This document shows, one piece after another, positions 1-12,600 of a DNA stretch of 64,000 nucleotides. The position numbers were made by a program, and so were the translations under genes. This stretch comes from Sipunculus nudus (lineage: Eukaryota; Annelida; Sipuncula; Golfingiida; Sipunculidae). The number at the start of each line of letters is the position of its first letter. The first letter of the stretch is position 1. The stretch covers positions 70,226,453 to 70,290,452 of the forward strand of contig CM049311.1 in the NCBI GenBank assembly GCA_026874595.1. Reading direction: 5' to 3'. The notes beneath the pieces are model-generated. The model was given only the letters and a program-made list of their open reading frames with translations. It did no database searches and was not told the DNA's origin.

Positions 1-3000
1 CAGAACACTTAAAATGGCAATCCAGATTATCTAAAAAAATAATTCCCACCAGATACAACATATGGTAAATGTCACAGCACAAAATGGGACTTGATATATA
101 AGACACGATGTGACAGGACTTGTACAGGAAAGTTACTGTGACACCAGCAAAAAATATATGGTGTTCATCCCCTGAGTAAACACAATGTCTGATCAAGTCA
201 AAACCTGTCTTTTTCATTAAGGTGGCATGTTGCTATCTGATAAAGTTACCCTCGGCTGCTCTCAAGAGCTATTAGGCATTAAAGAAGGCCCATATCAAAC
301 AAAAGCTTATTCAAGTTCCTGTAACACATTTAAACAAGGGTATTTAGGCATTCAAGTAGTCCTAGATCAAACAAAGTCTCGTTCAAGTCCCCATAACCAG
401 TTTGAAGAAATTCACACTACCGGTAAGTAAAATTCATGGTAAAATCATCCTGATCGCATGTATATCTTGGTGAAGAATGTAAACTGATAATGCATGGACA
501 GTAAGGTGCAAAACTACCATTTTAACAGCACCTTTCTTCTCAATTCAAAAACTGAACAATTTTCACCTAGGACTGATAACAGTATAGTACCTATTTCTGA
601 ATTATCAGGCAAAGTTTGATTAAATTGAAATTTACACACATTTGCCCAATGTATGACAATATAAACTTTTTATGAGTAATCTTCTGAAATGAATTTAAAC
701 AAGATCAATGGAATCTTAGTAACAGACACCATATATGCTGGGCCAATGAAACAAATGTTTCCATTAAACTGAGTTTTGGATACAGACTGCCATGTAATAT
801 AAGAAATTCAGGTTGAATATGCATTTTCTAAATAAATTTAACTGATATTACTCAATACTGACCTTATTTCTGGAAATACACAGAATTATCCTTGTAAAAT
901 GAATATAACATCCATGAAATATGGGAGACTACATCCTTAATATTCTATAATAACTCCAGTTCTGGGCAAGGTGTTTGTTGGCAGCCTTAGAGTACCATGA
1001 AAGCCGTAGACTGTATCATGTAACGTACTCCAGTAGTCGGCAAAAGCTGTATTAATGTTGACTGTACAGTTACTAAGGGTTGACAAGAATCACTCAGGCA
1101 CAGCTACACAATACCTGTACTATACCTGCTTACATGTGTAACAGTACTACCCACTCTGAATACTGTTCATGCTGATGTCACCTGTCACAACCTTACAGGG
1201 CAGATTTGCATCTAACACCACTGTTAAGTTAGTGTGTCTTCTTTGTCATGGTGTTCTTATTTTAAGCAATGTCGCTATGACTATGAGTCACAATTAGACA
1301 CTTTCTGCATATACCACATGTGCCAAGGAGGTCATGTTTTCATATGTGTTTGTTGATTTGTTTGCTCAGAGGGATTTCAACAAACATGCCAGATGACTGA
1401 TCTTTCCATTATTACAACTTCACAATCACCCTGTATTACTAAGTAGCACTGCCACTCATTAAATCTTATAAAATCCAACAATAAAAAGTACCAAACTGTC
1501 TGAGTAAAACATGTCAAGAACATGAATCAATGCAAAATTACAAATATAAAAGATTTTATAGAAGCTTCCGGTAGAGGATTGCAGGTTATGAGGTTATTTA
1601 TAGCACAGGAGTCCTCAATGTTTCATATCTCTTGTGATTTTGTTGAACACTGGCAAGGTCACAACAAATATTTGCTAGTTGAAATGCAACTATTATAAAA
1701 TACTGATAGAATGCATCTGTTGCTCTCACTAAGATATGCTGTAGGTATTTTAGCCTAAAATCATCAACATGGAAATTTGCAAAACAAAAAAGTAGAAAAT
1801 GTTCAACACCAGAAAAAAAGCTAAAAACACAATAAGTAAGCTTTCCAAAAAAAAAAATAACTTTAATATAGAGGCATCACCTTTAGTCCAAGATATGTTT
1901 CCTTTGTGCAGCTGGCTGGTACAGTGAGCAACATGCATGCATCTGCTGTAACAGCAACTGTCCATAGTTCAAAATTTGACTTTACTGGCAGATATGGCTA
2001 CTAAATTATTTATTAAGGACTTGCATTGGTATATTTTAGTTCATAGTTCAGCTTTTTCAATGAAACCTCACCTAACAACCATCTCAGTTTAGCAACCCCC
2101 TAAAAATTACAACCATTTTTTTCAGTCCCCAATTCTTTTTTATCTTTATATCAGACCTTACTTGGACACCCACCTCTAAAATGTGACTGCTTTATCCATG
2201 TCCCATTGGTAGTCGTAACTTCGAGGTTTCTTTGTAGCTAAGCTATTGTCTTAGGAATAATATTATACTGTTTAGAAGTTTTGATGATGTTTATGATGAC
2301 AGTCTGGACACCTCAGGAGATGCATCCAACATACTTATGTCCTCATCAGCTGGCAAGGATGTCGCCTGTCTGGTCACATGACCATCCACAGATCATGTGA
2401 CCAGCACTTTGTGAACAGAACCTAGAATCTTCAAACCCCTGTTTTTCTATATATGACTAAAATTAAGGCAGATCATCTGATCTACCATTTTCTTTGTTAA
2501 AATCCTTGCCAAATCCAAGAATACCTACCTCTACCAGTACAGTATGTATATATCTGATTCACCTGCTTCATTTCTTTGTTCACATCCTTGCAAACCTCTT
2601 ATATATCTTTGTATATTTGGTCAGTGACATATAAATAATAAGATTTATTTGCCTCTGGTATATGACTGCCAGACAGATTTATAACTACTGAATGCCTAAT
2701 TACGACATTTATAGGATCAACCATGTTGACCTTTACAGGAATGTTGTCTCCCAAGGTTTACCACAGCTGACCCTGGCTGTCCCCTGGGACACGTTGCCAG
2801 ACACCTTTAATTACTGGGATTACCAGTATGAGGAGACCGTAAACAATCCTTGTGGTACTGTGTCATGTACAGTGTCGCTGTGACACTGCTGTCTTTCTCC
2901 CAGCACCTGATGTCCCCTTACGACCCTTGATGGTATCCTGGCAGTGGCCCCCAAGGAGGATTTAGTGAAACCCCTATGCAAACTAATTTGACATAATCTT

Positions 3001-5744
3001 TATGCTTTGCACTTATTGACTGTGTTTACAAAAGACGTCCCATGAAATGTACTTTATCTAAGCACCTAGGTCTTGGTACAAATCATATAGATTGATGCAG
3101 CAAAAAACTACATGCTTTACTTTTACTTGGGGGGGGGGGGGGGGTATTTTGCAGTAGGTTTTGTGCAAATGATCCAAGATATGTGAGCCCTTTTATTATG
3201 TATTCAAGGTGTTAATAGTATTGATAAACTATTTTCTTACTATAATTTCAGTTTCAGGTGAATTTCTTGAACAATGTTGTAAACCCCTACTTCCACTATA
3301 GTTTGGTGAATAAATATTTGTGCAGGAGTAGTGTTTCAAATGATGATGTATAGTAAAAACTTACGAATCATATTATGTTATACAGGATTTCTATCCTGCA
3401 GTAAAATGACACTTTGTGATCTTGCAGAACTTATCATATATCAATGGAAGAACTTAGGCCAATTAAGCATAACAGCAGGTGGCCAGGATTATGTCCAAAG
3501 GGAAAAGGGAACAGTGTTACTTTGAACTGTATGAATTGGAACTTGTTTTGTTTGTCACCAAGAATTTGGGAAAGGGGTGGTGGGGGGTTGAGTTAGGTGA
3601 CTAGTTAACTATACATGTCAGTGGGCCCTAATACCTCAGTAATATGCCATTCTGGAACTCTTTAATCTAAGTTACCATGAAGTCTTGAATTCATAGAAAG
3701 AAAATGACAATGAAACCAGGTTCATGCCTGCTGGGGGAATCAATAGTACAAACGGCTTGGAGAATGTGTTCACCCTATAATCCAGTTCCAGGTATTACCA
3801 CAATGGAAGCATATGCCTCAAAAACAGACCTGAACCCCTGCATGCCACAAAGGGCACATTGATTTATCAAATAGTGAATTATCTACATATAACTTAGTCA
3901 AAGACCAAATTATTAACAGACGCCTACTCACATATCAAACACACAAAGCAACAAGATTTATTACAATGATGCTGGAGCTCAGTAAAGGACCCAGCCACAC
4001 TGAATGGCTGTCTGGCTGCTATATCAAAGCTTTCAAGGTCTTTGTTGTATATTCACCACTATAAGTCCTTTTACTTTGTGCTTGTGTTGTAGGACTGAGA
4101 GCGTTCTCACTTGAGTAAGCCTGGTAAAGCTGTTGTTGTGTTGATTTGAGTCCCATGACAGCTCATAAAGATAGTCGGGAAAAAAAACAGCCAGATGGCA
4201 GCAATGTGCCTCCAGTCAGGTCTGGAAAACTGCATCCCACATAAGGCAACAGGACAATGAAAAACAGTGCCACCTATCCTCATTAGTGAAACTAACATTG
4301 TTTCCACTAGTATCACTTGATTTATGCATCAACACAGGGTCACCTCCTTTATGTAGTAATCAACCTAGCAACAGTATACCTCCTTTTACTGTCATTTGGC
4401 ATAGTTTATGATTTTTATTCTGCAATTTTTTTCCTTGCAAATATCAGTAATTCTCCCTCTACTCTGTTCAGATGTATTGATATGAAACTCCCTTGATTCA
4501 GTGACACCTATGAAGGTTCAATGTTGTTTTTAACATTTTATCAGTGCTAATCATGATTAAGAACAGTCAAGAATGATGCTTATCACAAAGAGTACCACAT
4601 AAGGTGCCCCTCCAGGTATTATAATTTATCATGATATATCACATGATATATCTTACTGCTATTGATATCTCTGTCTGGTTAATTATGAAATGATTGACAC
4701 TCATGAACAGACAGTGTGATACCTACACATACCACCTGATGGTCAATGATACTGACTAGCTGTGAACAATAACATGATTATCTTCAAGTCACTATCAGTA
4801 ACAATACTTTACAAGACACAATGCCAAAGGATAGAGCATACCAAGTGAAAATATCATACAGTTATAGTCATAGGACAGAATGCATCTGGATGTAACATTT
4901 GAGTGAGAATGTCAAACTGAGTTCTGTCACAGAACATAATGCAAAGTTGATATCACATACTCATCAAGAAATGCATCCATACTCATCAAGAAATGCACAG
5001 AAAGTCTTGAACTTATGAGCATAATCCTAATCAAACTGTAATATAACAAACTGTCCAAGGAGAACATGCCAGAGAATATAACAGCCAAAATGAAAAAAAT
5101 TAAAGTGACACAGTAACAAGGTTTTGTTTAGGTACATAATTGTTAATTTGTTGCAATTTTTTTCAAGAGAGATTTTTGGAAATATTATTTTAGGTTAGTA
5201 CTTTGCAACAATTTAAAATCAAAAGCTTTTTAGTCTTGTTAATTAAACTAAGATAGAGTTGGTAAAAAAGTTACAATTTGTAATAGATGATCTATTTTTC
5301 ATTTCATAAAGTATCCTTATAGGTCTGCTATGACAGTGCAACACTGCTGAAACAATATATAGCCATGACTTGCATTTAACCACTGATGGAACCACAACTA
5401 CCTAAACAACCTGGAGGCTGTAACCAATTAACCTTGTACATCAATATACAACAGTAGGTGAATCAACACACTGAGATCAATCAGTCTGGGCAACGACCCA
5501 GGGGCCAGCTGGATGATAGGTTACATAGCACTGGATGAACTTGTCAGATGTTAAAGTTAGAACCCTGGCCATGAGTAATGTACAGTTGATGTAAATGTGA
5601 AATTGCCTGACTCTGAATGCCTTGTGGAGTATAAAACCACATGTATGTAGTCACAGTTCTATGCTGACCAATACATCACTCAAGCATTCCAAGGATAGCT
5701 TGCCAGCCTGCTAGTATGCCTGCCAGGTAGATCTGGCAGTTTAC
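1..5744. other. Unassigned AT-rich sequence left of the last candidate exon
   Basis: Probably an intron or distal part of CEP97. No convincing exon was found on either strand. Two slightly GC-richer islands (2270-2400 and 2690-2960) contain short open frames on one or both strands without matching splice sites or recognisable products. A run of 16 G lies at 3129-3144. The CEP97 IQ/coiled-coil region is not visible here. Confidence 0.5.
2061..2231. mobile_element. Possible degenerate MITE with GAAACCTC ends
   Basis: GAAACCTC near 2063 faces GAGGTTTC near 2224 as an inverted pair, about 160 bp apart. The ends resemble those of the CAGTGAAACC elements elsewhere in the window but lack the TA-CAG tip. 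Weak. Confidence 0.25.
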
Positions 5745-5789
5745 CTGTGGGCTGAGTACAGCACCATCCATCCTCAGTATTGATTACTG
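5745..5789 (-). CDS. Candidate CEP97 exon 12 (45 nt), weak
   Basis: A 45-nt segment between the pyrimidine-rich acceptor TGTCCTTCCCCAG and the donor CACAG|GTAAAC. It starts and ends in phase 1, so it would fit after exon 11 and read VINTEDGWCCTQPT. The surrounding sequence is also open for longer on the same strand (about 5680-5940). No family similarity is recognised. A chance match is quite possible. Confidence 0.25.
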
Positions 5790-6815
5790 CTGGGGAAGGA
5801 CAATCCATGTTTAAATAGTCTCTCCAACCAGACACCAGGCGCCGCCACATCTGTAATCCAGCGTGCCTGTTATTGGATGCCATTTTGTTTTTTGAAAATT
5901 TGAAAATGACTCTGCTTCGGCATGCACAAGGGGCCCCCAAATCATGCCAGGAATCCCCCTAAAATGATCTCTCTTTGTATTTGTTAAAATAGTTAACAAC
6001 TAGCTTAAGCAAGAGAAGGAATGCAAAGACCATGTGTGATTTTTCTATCAGATCTGAATCATTTGAAGAGTTCACAAGCTTTTGCCAATATGAACAAAAT
6101 CACCATAAATGTGCATAATACACCCGTCTTATGTCTTGTGACCTCAAGAATGGAAGAGCAGATACTTTACTAATTATTTTTTATATTTTTATATGTTTTG
6201 GTGGAAGTAATTGCCACCATATTTTATGCTGTTGTATCTTATTCTTGATCTAAGTATATACATCTGATCCATTTCTGATTTGTGACAGCCCCACCGGGTG
6301 GTAACACTCAATATCAGGTTATTCTGTATTCTGGTGTCACCAAGACCTGGCAACTACAGCACCTGTGGATCCTGGTCGTGTAATCATTCCCACTGCTGGT
6401 TCATAACACCAAGGAACTCCCCAAAGGTGCACTCCTTTATGAGTGATATATTTCATCACTCATTGTTTAAGATGTGAATTCACGACCTCCTTGCTTCGAA
6501 TCTTGTGTTCCACCCCCAAGACCTCAAAAGCAAGTCAGGTTACTTTATAGCTGATTATGTGACTCCAAGCTTCCTTCACTGTACAGTGAACTTGACTTTC
6601 TTAACAGTGTCATTTGATGAGGCCTTGACCTTTAATACAAGGTCATTTATGTAACCTTGACCTTTGGCACCATATTGTTAGTAAATTTAAATTTTTATCA
6701 ATCTCGCTCACCATTAAAGTTTGTCACCAGCAATGTCTTCTTTTTCTGTGAATATATTTAACACAATCACAACCAGGCGTATAAACATCACTGAAGACCA
6801 AAGGTGAATACTTAC

Positions 6816-6935
6816 TTGCCCAGGGCCTGGCTGGGGACAGTCTGTAGACCGGCTGTTCCAGCACCATTGGGCTGTCCATTGGAACTTCCCTGGGACTTGC
6901 AGGATGAGGGCTCTCTCCCGGGCTTCTCAGTACTC
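6816..6935 (-). CDS. CEP97: Probable CEP97 exon 11, Pro/Ser-rich
   Basis: A 120-nt segment between acceptor TGATTGCAG and donor GCAA|GTAAGT. Entering in phase 1, which is what every donor in exon 10 would supply, it reads [20 protein letters not shown] then [20 protein letters not shown] and leaves in phase 1. Its Pro/Ser-rich, S-P-dense composition matches exon 10. A second frame is also open (beginning [11 protein letters not shown]) but would not match the phase. No similarity to vertebrate CEP97 can be claimed in this fast-evolving region, so assignment rests on splice sites, phase, strand and composition. Confidence 0.65.
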
Positions 6936-9499
6936 CTGCAATCATACAGTATCATTATTACACCATCAACTATCATAATCTGTCAGAGATTTAATGTTGT
7001 TATGGCAGGGAAGAAAAAGTTTATGATCACTGGAGAGTTTGATAAGCACATATCAAGCAGACTTCACACACTGTTAACAGCATACTTGACAGACATAATA
7101 CTGAGCAGGTTCCTTTTACTTGGGATCTTTTACTTGGAATAGACTTTGGAAGCAAATACCACAAATGAACCTTCAGCTTTTCTTTTCAATAAAATGTTGG
7201 TTTAATGCCTAATAGGCCCTCCTTTATGAATATTTATTATTTAAATATAATATAATGAGCAGGTGTAATTTGAAGAATAATGATCAGTTTTACTCCATAC
7301 AACATACAGTGAAAACTGGTCTAACAGACACATCACTTAAGCGGACGACTGACTATAACGGACATGATAGTTAAGTCCCTTCAAAATTCCCTATATGTTA
7401 TGTATAAGTGAAACCTCTGTAAGGCAGACACCTCACTACTGCGGACAACGGACAGCAGATTTCAACTAAAACCAACATTCTAAGAGTAAATGAACCTGAC
7501 AAATGCGGACACGATGTGCCAGCTTCGCCCCGGGCAACATCAAAGACCACCTGTCCTGTTGTTGTGGCTGGAACACAAAGGATTATGCAATCCCCAGTTG
7601 TTACCTTAATGTGTGTCCGTGCTCATGTCATGGCGTGATGTGCTCCTAAGTTAAACACAGCAAATATGAAGCGATAAACATCATGTGACTTTATATCACG
7701 GTTGACCATTCACACGTTGCAAAGCTGCATATTTTTGCTCGATCGTGGGGTCATTAAATTGATTAAACGGCTACTGATTACCCATGCGTCCCTGATCTCA
7801 CCATGCAGTATCTAACTGTAAAATTAGCCACTTTGTTATAGCAGGCTGTTTGATATTAATTTATCGGTTTTGCTCAGTATATCTCAAACTGATCTGCTCA
7901 GTGTCAAACATCTGCTCGCTCTGTAGCTGTTTGTACCATGCTGCCTTGCACAAGCTCCTAGGGGTTCGTTTAATCTCGGGTGCTTTCAACATTAACACAA
8001 ATCAAACCAAACAACTATCATCAAAGAAAGTTTATTTTAGGCTAAAGCTACAATCACCTATAAAAACGAATGTTCCTAGGTAAGTAGCCATTACAAACTT
8101 CTCATTATCAACGTCGTCATTATCTTTGAGATTATCGCATTTGGACAGCTGAACAAAGAGAGTTTTAGGCAATGCTGCCAGGTGGCACCACACTTACTCC
8201 TGGGCCAGAGCTTATGCTATCTGAGAAAATCAAGCTTATTCAACTGAGTGAAAAAGTGAAAAAGAGCGTACGCGAGCATATGAACATGTTTTTACGGATG
8301 TCTTCATACACTTTTCTCCTCATATTGTTCACTACTTGAGATAAGTAAAAATAATGACAGTTTGTATATGAATATTGAATGCAGGATGTGTGCATGAATA
8401 TGTATTACATATACATGAAATCTGATATATTACAATAAACTCGTCCTTGCAGCTCCTCGTTGTCTATATTTATAATCCCTCCTTTATCAACCAAGGTCAA
8501 CCTGCCTAATAAGGACACCTCACTATTAAGGACAAAATGATTGAGTCCCTTGACTGTCTGCTTTAGACAGGTTTCACTGTATACTGTAGTTGCCTTTTTA
8601 TTTCAGAGGGTTTTAATTTTGCGATATTCATAAATGTGAAATAATTGCAAATATGAAACCATCAGGAATAAGATGTCCAAACAACAAAGATGACCTCTGG
8701 AAACAACCTAATCAGTAACCTAATCTCTGCCTGGTATCAAAACTGGCCCATACATCCAAGCATTAATTTTTGTAAAACATGTCATACAGATTATTATCTA
8801 TCTGGATACAAGTCATAAGTAACAGATTGAACCAGAAATTAGTAAGGTATTGTAGGATTTATTCCAACTTTAAAATATACTGTACTAGATTTAATAGATT
8901 CTGGTTTAAAATTAAACCCTCTCAAAATTTTCAAAATGAAGAATTCGTGAAATTTCAGCTTCATGAATATGGAGCCAACCATAGTTTTCAACCTTTCATA
9001 AACAATTTATAATTATGATCTTCTAACAGGTGACCCATAGGCAATGATAATCAGCTGATCACTATGATTTGTTACAACGGACATACAGCAACTGCTAATT
9101 CCAAATTTTTTTTTTATTGAACTGAAGCAATATGATACTAATAGCATTTACATCAGTCAGAGCCTCAAACCCCTGGATCTCATTTTATGATATCAGGATC
9201 CTCTAAAATATTACCATAAGACAGCAATCTGTGACATATACTGACAGTCACTGAAAAATCCAACCAGTCCAGAATTCTAAAGATGTATTGCCTGTATATA
9301 TGTGTATGTGGTGGAGCTTGGGGTGGATGGGGGGGGTTTGGTTTCAGACCTTCTCCTTTTGAACCTTTTTTTAACATTTTATACCAATTTTTCTGGCCTT
9401 GTACCCCCCCCCCCTTTCTGGATCAGGAGACCTATTTTTATTGGTCTTCCTCAGCTGAAAAATCCCCTTTCAAAAATCCTGGATCCGCTTGTGTGTGTA

Positions 9500-9565
<66 letters not shown>

Positions 9566-9609
9566 TGTCTCTTAAAATTAAAATATTATAAAATATTAAA
9601 AATGACAAA

Positions 9610-9643
<34 letters not shown>

Positions 9644-12600
9644 TTCAATATAGATAAAACAAGCCTTTTGGTATTCTCCCTGTTCTATATTAATGACTAT
9701 GGAGTAATCATTGCTTGTACAACTCTCTGTCCTATAATATGTTAAACTAAAATATCCAGGTAAGCTTGAAAATAAATAGGTAGTATTAACAATAGTATCC
9801 AAAAGCAGCAATTTCAATGCTTTCACTTTCCCTTTGCTCATTGTTTTACACTGGAAATCCTCATAGACTTACAGAACACAAATACTTTCTACCTCCTGCA
9901 GTGATATATGAACTGTTCAGGGGTCCTGACAATGCCATACCTGTAATGCTCTCGCACTGATATCAGAGAAACCAACCACTTACCAAGAGACCCTATACAG
10001 TGCTATACTAAACTGCCACATATAACATGTGAGACTGAATCACCCATAAACCATGGTTCTTATTAAGGGGTCTTAACAATAGGGGCCTTGGCTACAGGGA
10101 ACAATAAAACTGATTAAGCTGAGAACAACAATTTCTGCCCCCACAAGCACTTAATTGCAGCATAACAGGTGACAGAAGGTTTAAGAATAATTCCACTAAA
10201 GTTTCTTATGTGAACCATAATGTAAATGACATCCTAATGATGTATATACACTGGTTAAGTCAGACTCAAGTGTGTTAATTATGGCATTTTACATCAACTG
10301 ACCCAGTTGCACTCTTTTCACATGCTCATTCAAACTCGTTTGAACCCAATCACTGTACTGAATATCAACAGCAAGATTTAATTAATCAAACTAATTCTTA
10401 CTGTAAAGATGGAAAATGTTAAGTACATGTGATTTAGTATCATTCATGAAGTTAGTTTATAGGTCTCTGGAATTTTTTGGAACACTTCAACTAATTCTGG
10501 CACTCACTGTCCTTTTGTTAAAAATCAGAATTTCAACATCAATCTGCTTCCATTCAAAAGAAACAAACAAAAGTTCAACATGGTGAACTTAATTATATCC
10601 TATGTCATTTTAAAAGGGATTTTTTTTTGGGGGGGGGGGGGTAATTTGTTTTTCATAGGCTTCATCAAGTAAGTATTTCGATTTTGGTGAAACAGAACAT
10701 TAACTTTCAAATTTTCTATGGGTCTTGCTGCATTAAAATAATCTTATAAAATGTTTCTGAAAATCAAAAACATGGCCTATGGTGTAATAAAGATACCACT
10801 TCAGTTATATCTGGATATCTTTATGCTGGAATCAACTATGGTAAAATGTGCACACTTCTCATAGTAATCTAGGAGCATATTTTTTTTTCAGAACACAGAA
10901 CATACTTATGCTTTGAAAAGTAACTGAATTCAGAGTCTGGAGGAGATTCCATATAACAAGGTAAACCAAAAAACCCTCATATCTGAGATATGAAAATTAA
11001 AAGGTCAACAAATCTAGCACAGTTGTGTTGCTTTTTTTTCACATGGGTCACAAAAGGGTGCGAGACGTGTTAATGACAATATTTAACAAAGAGTACAGGT
11101 GCCACAGCTGACCAATTTAGGAACGGAAATTATAACAGATTGTGAGCATGCATACATGTTTGTGTGTGTGCACATACATGTATTGAATAAATACTTGTTT
11201 TGGTATTGAGGCATAAGCACACATATGCATCAACAAGTATATTCACTTATATACAGTTAACCATACATTAATTCGTCAGAAACCAGCAATATGGTTCATA
11301 TATGTGCATATACATTGGTACATATACCTGATTACGACTATATATTTGACTACTCGTATACACTCACCTGTCTGTATCCACTAGAGAGATCACTGAATTA
11401 ACCATACTAAGTGTTGACATATATCACCAATATATCCAAAGTATTCAAAGTGTTCACATTCTGTTAGCCATAACACCTCCCCTGCTTCTGAATCTCTCAC
11501 ATCTGACACCAATGCAACGTTAAGACAAGTAAACTGAGTCAGCATAAGAACCAAAACAACGCCTTTCAAAGGCAATAAACCAGGTAAGTTCAAGCACGTA
11601 AACATAAACGAGCTGAGATTAGTGGCCCTGAATGGTTATATACTGGAAGCCTGCCAAGGTTGGTCAACCATGGACACAGATTTCACCCATAGCCTTGGGG
11701 TGGACTTGTGATCAAGCAAGGTGGTGTCAGACAGCTTATGTACAAGGTGTATACCAACAGCTGAGCTCCCACCTGAACACCCAACAAAGAACCGTTAGAG
11801 AATCAATGATCTGGCATGCTGCCAATTTCACTGGATCCTGACTGATATATGTGCCATATCACCATAAGAGCTGGGTCCCATAAGTTAATGCCCTACTATT
11901 AACATTAAAAATCTCACCAGCTTGCCCCCTTTTATATATTGCCTGGCCTCCCTGGAGCCTCATTATGTGTCATGTATCACATTACAGACCTGTTATAAAT
12001 TGGTAACTTTAAAACTTAACTATATGTACTGACTATTGGCAAGCAGCCAATATTTAATTAAACAATCAGTGCACTGGAATTTGATCCTCTGACAGGGTCC
12101 AAACTAAAAAGATTACAATGTTTTTAGTTTTTTTTTTTTTAATTAGGACCATGCCCAGCAGGAGTCACTCCCATCCAAATGAGGATGAAGAGCAATGCAT
12201 GACAAAGAGAGGATGTGTTTCTATGTATCAATAATTCTGGTGCTTGACAAAAATTCGGCTTAAAGGCTGGGAATAAGACATCTATTATCATTAGGTGTTC
12301 AGACATTCTCTACAACATCCAGGAATATTCCTGATTATTTGTTTCTACTGTGGAATATAGCAAATACTGATATTTCTGACTGAAAGAATGACATGCTTAA
12401 TATGTACAATCACCTTCAAAAAAACACTCTGTATAAATAATACAGTAGGCCAACACAGACACCTTTATTTAAAATGAATTATATGTACAATATATATTAC
12501 ATGAATTATCATAAATAAATGAAATACAGAAGGACCCAAAATTGCCTGGCTACCTTTAAAGGGGAAAAAATAATAATTGGCTACATCACAAAGGAAAAAA

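Noticed and set aside
2280-2400. Terminal exon on the minus strand (...ATSLPADEDISMLDASPEVS...)
   Set aside because: Looks protein-like but has an upstream in-frame stop and no pyrimidine-rich acceptor; the plus strand is equally open.
2692-2883. Plus-strand 63-codon frame as a small gene
   Set aside because: No signal peptide, domain or splice context; the opposite strand is also partly open over the same stretch.
9283-9591. Open frames of 86-102 codons over the TG/TA run
   Set aside because: Coding appearance comes from the microsatellite (VCVCV and IYIYI tracts).
11367-11420. Exon candidate with strong donor CAG|GTGAGT on the minus strand
   Set aside because: All three frames meet a stop or lack an acceptor before the donor in a CEP97-compatible phase.
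11632-11841. Plus-strand 69-codon frame as a gene
   Set aside because: No recognisable family, no splice context, and no support from neighbours inside CEP97 intron 10.
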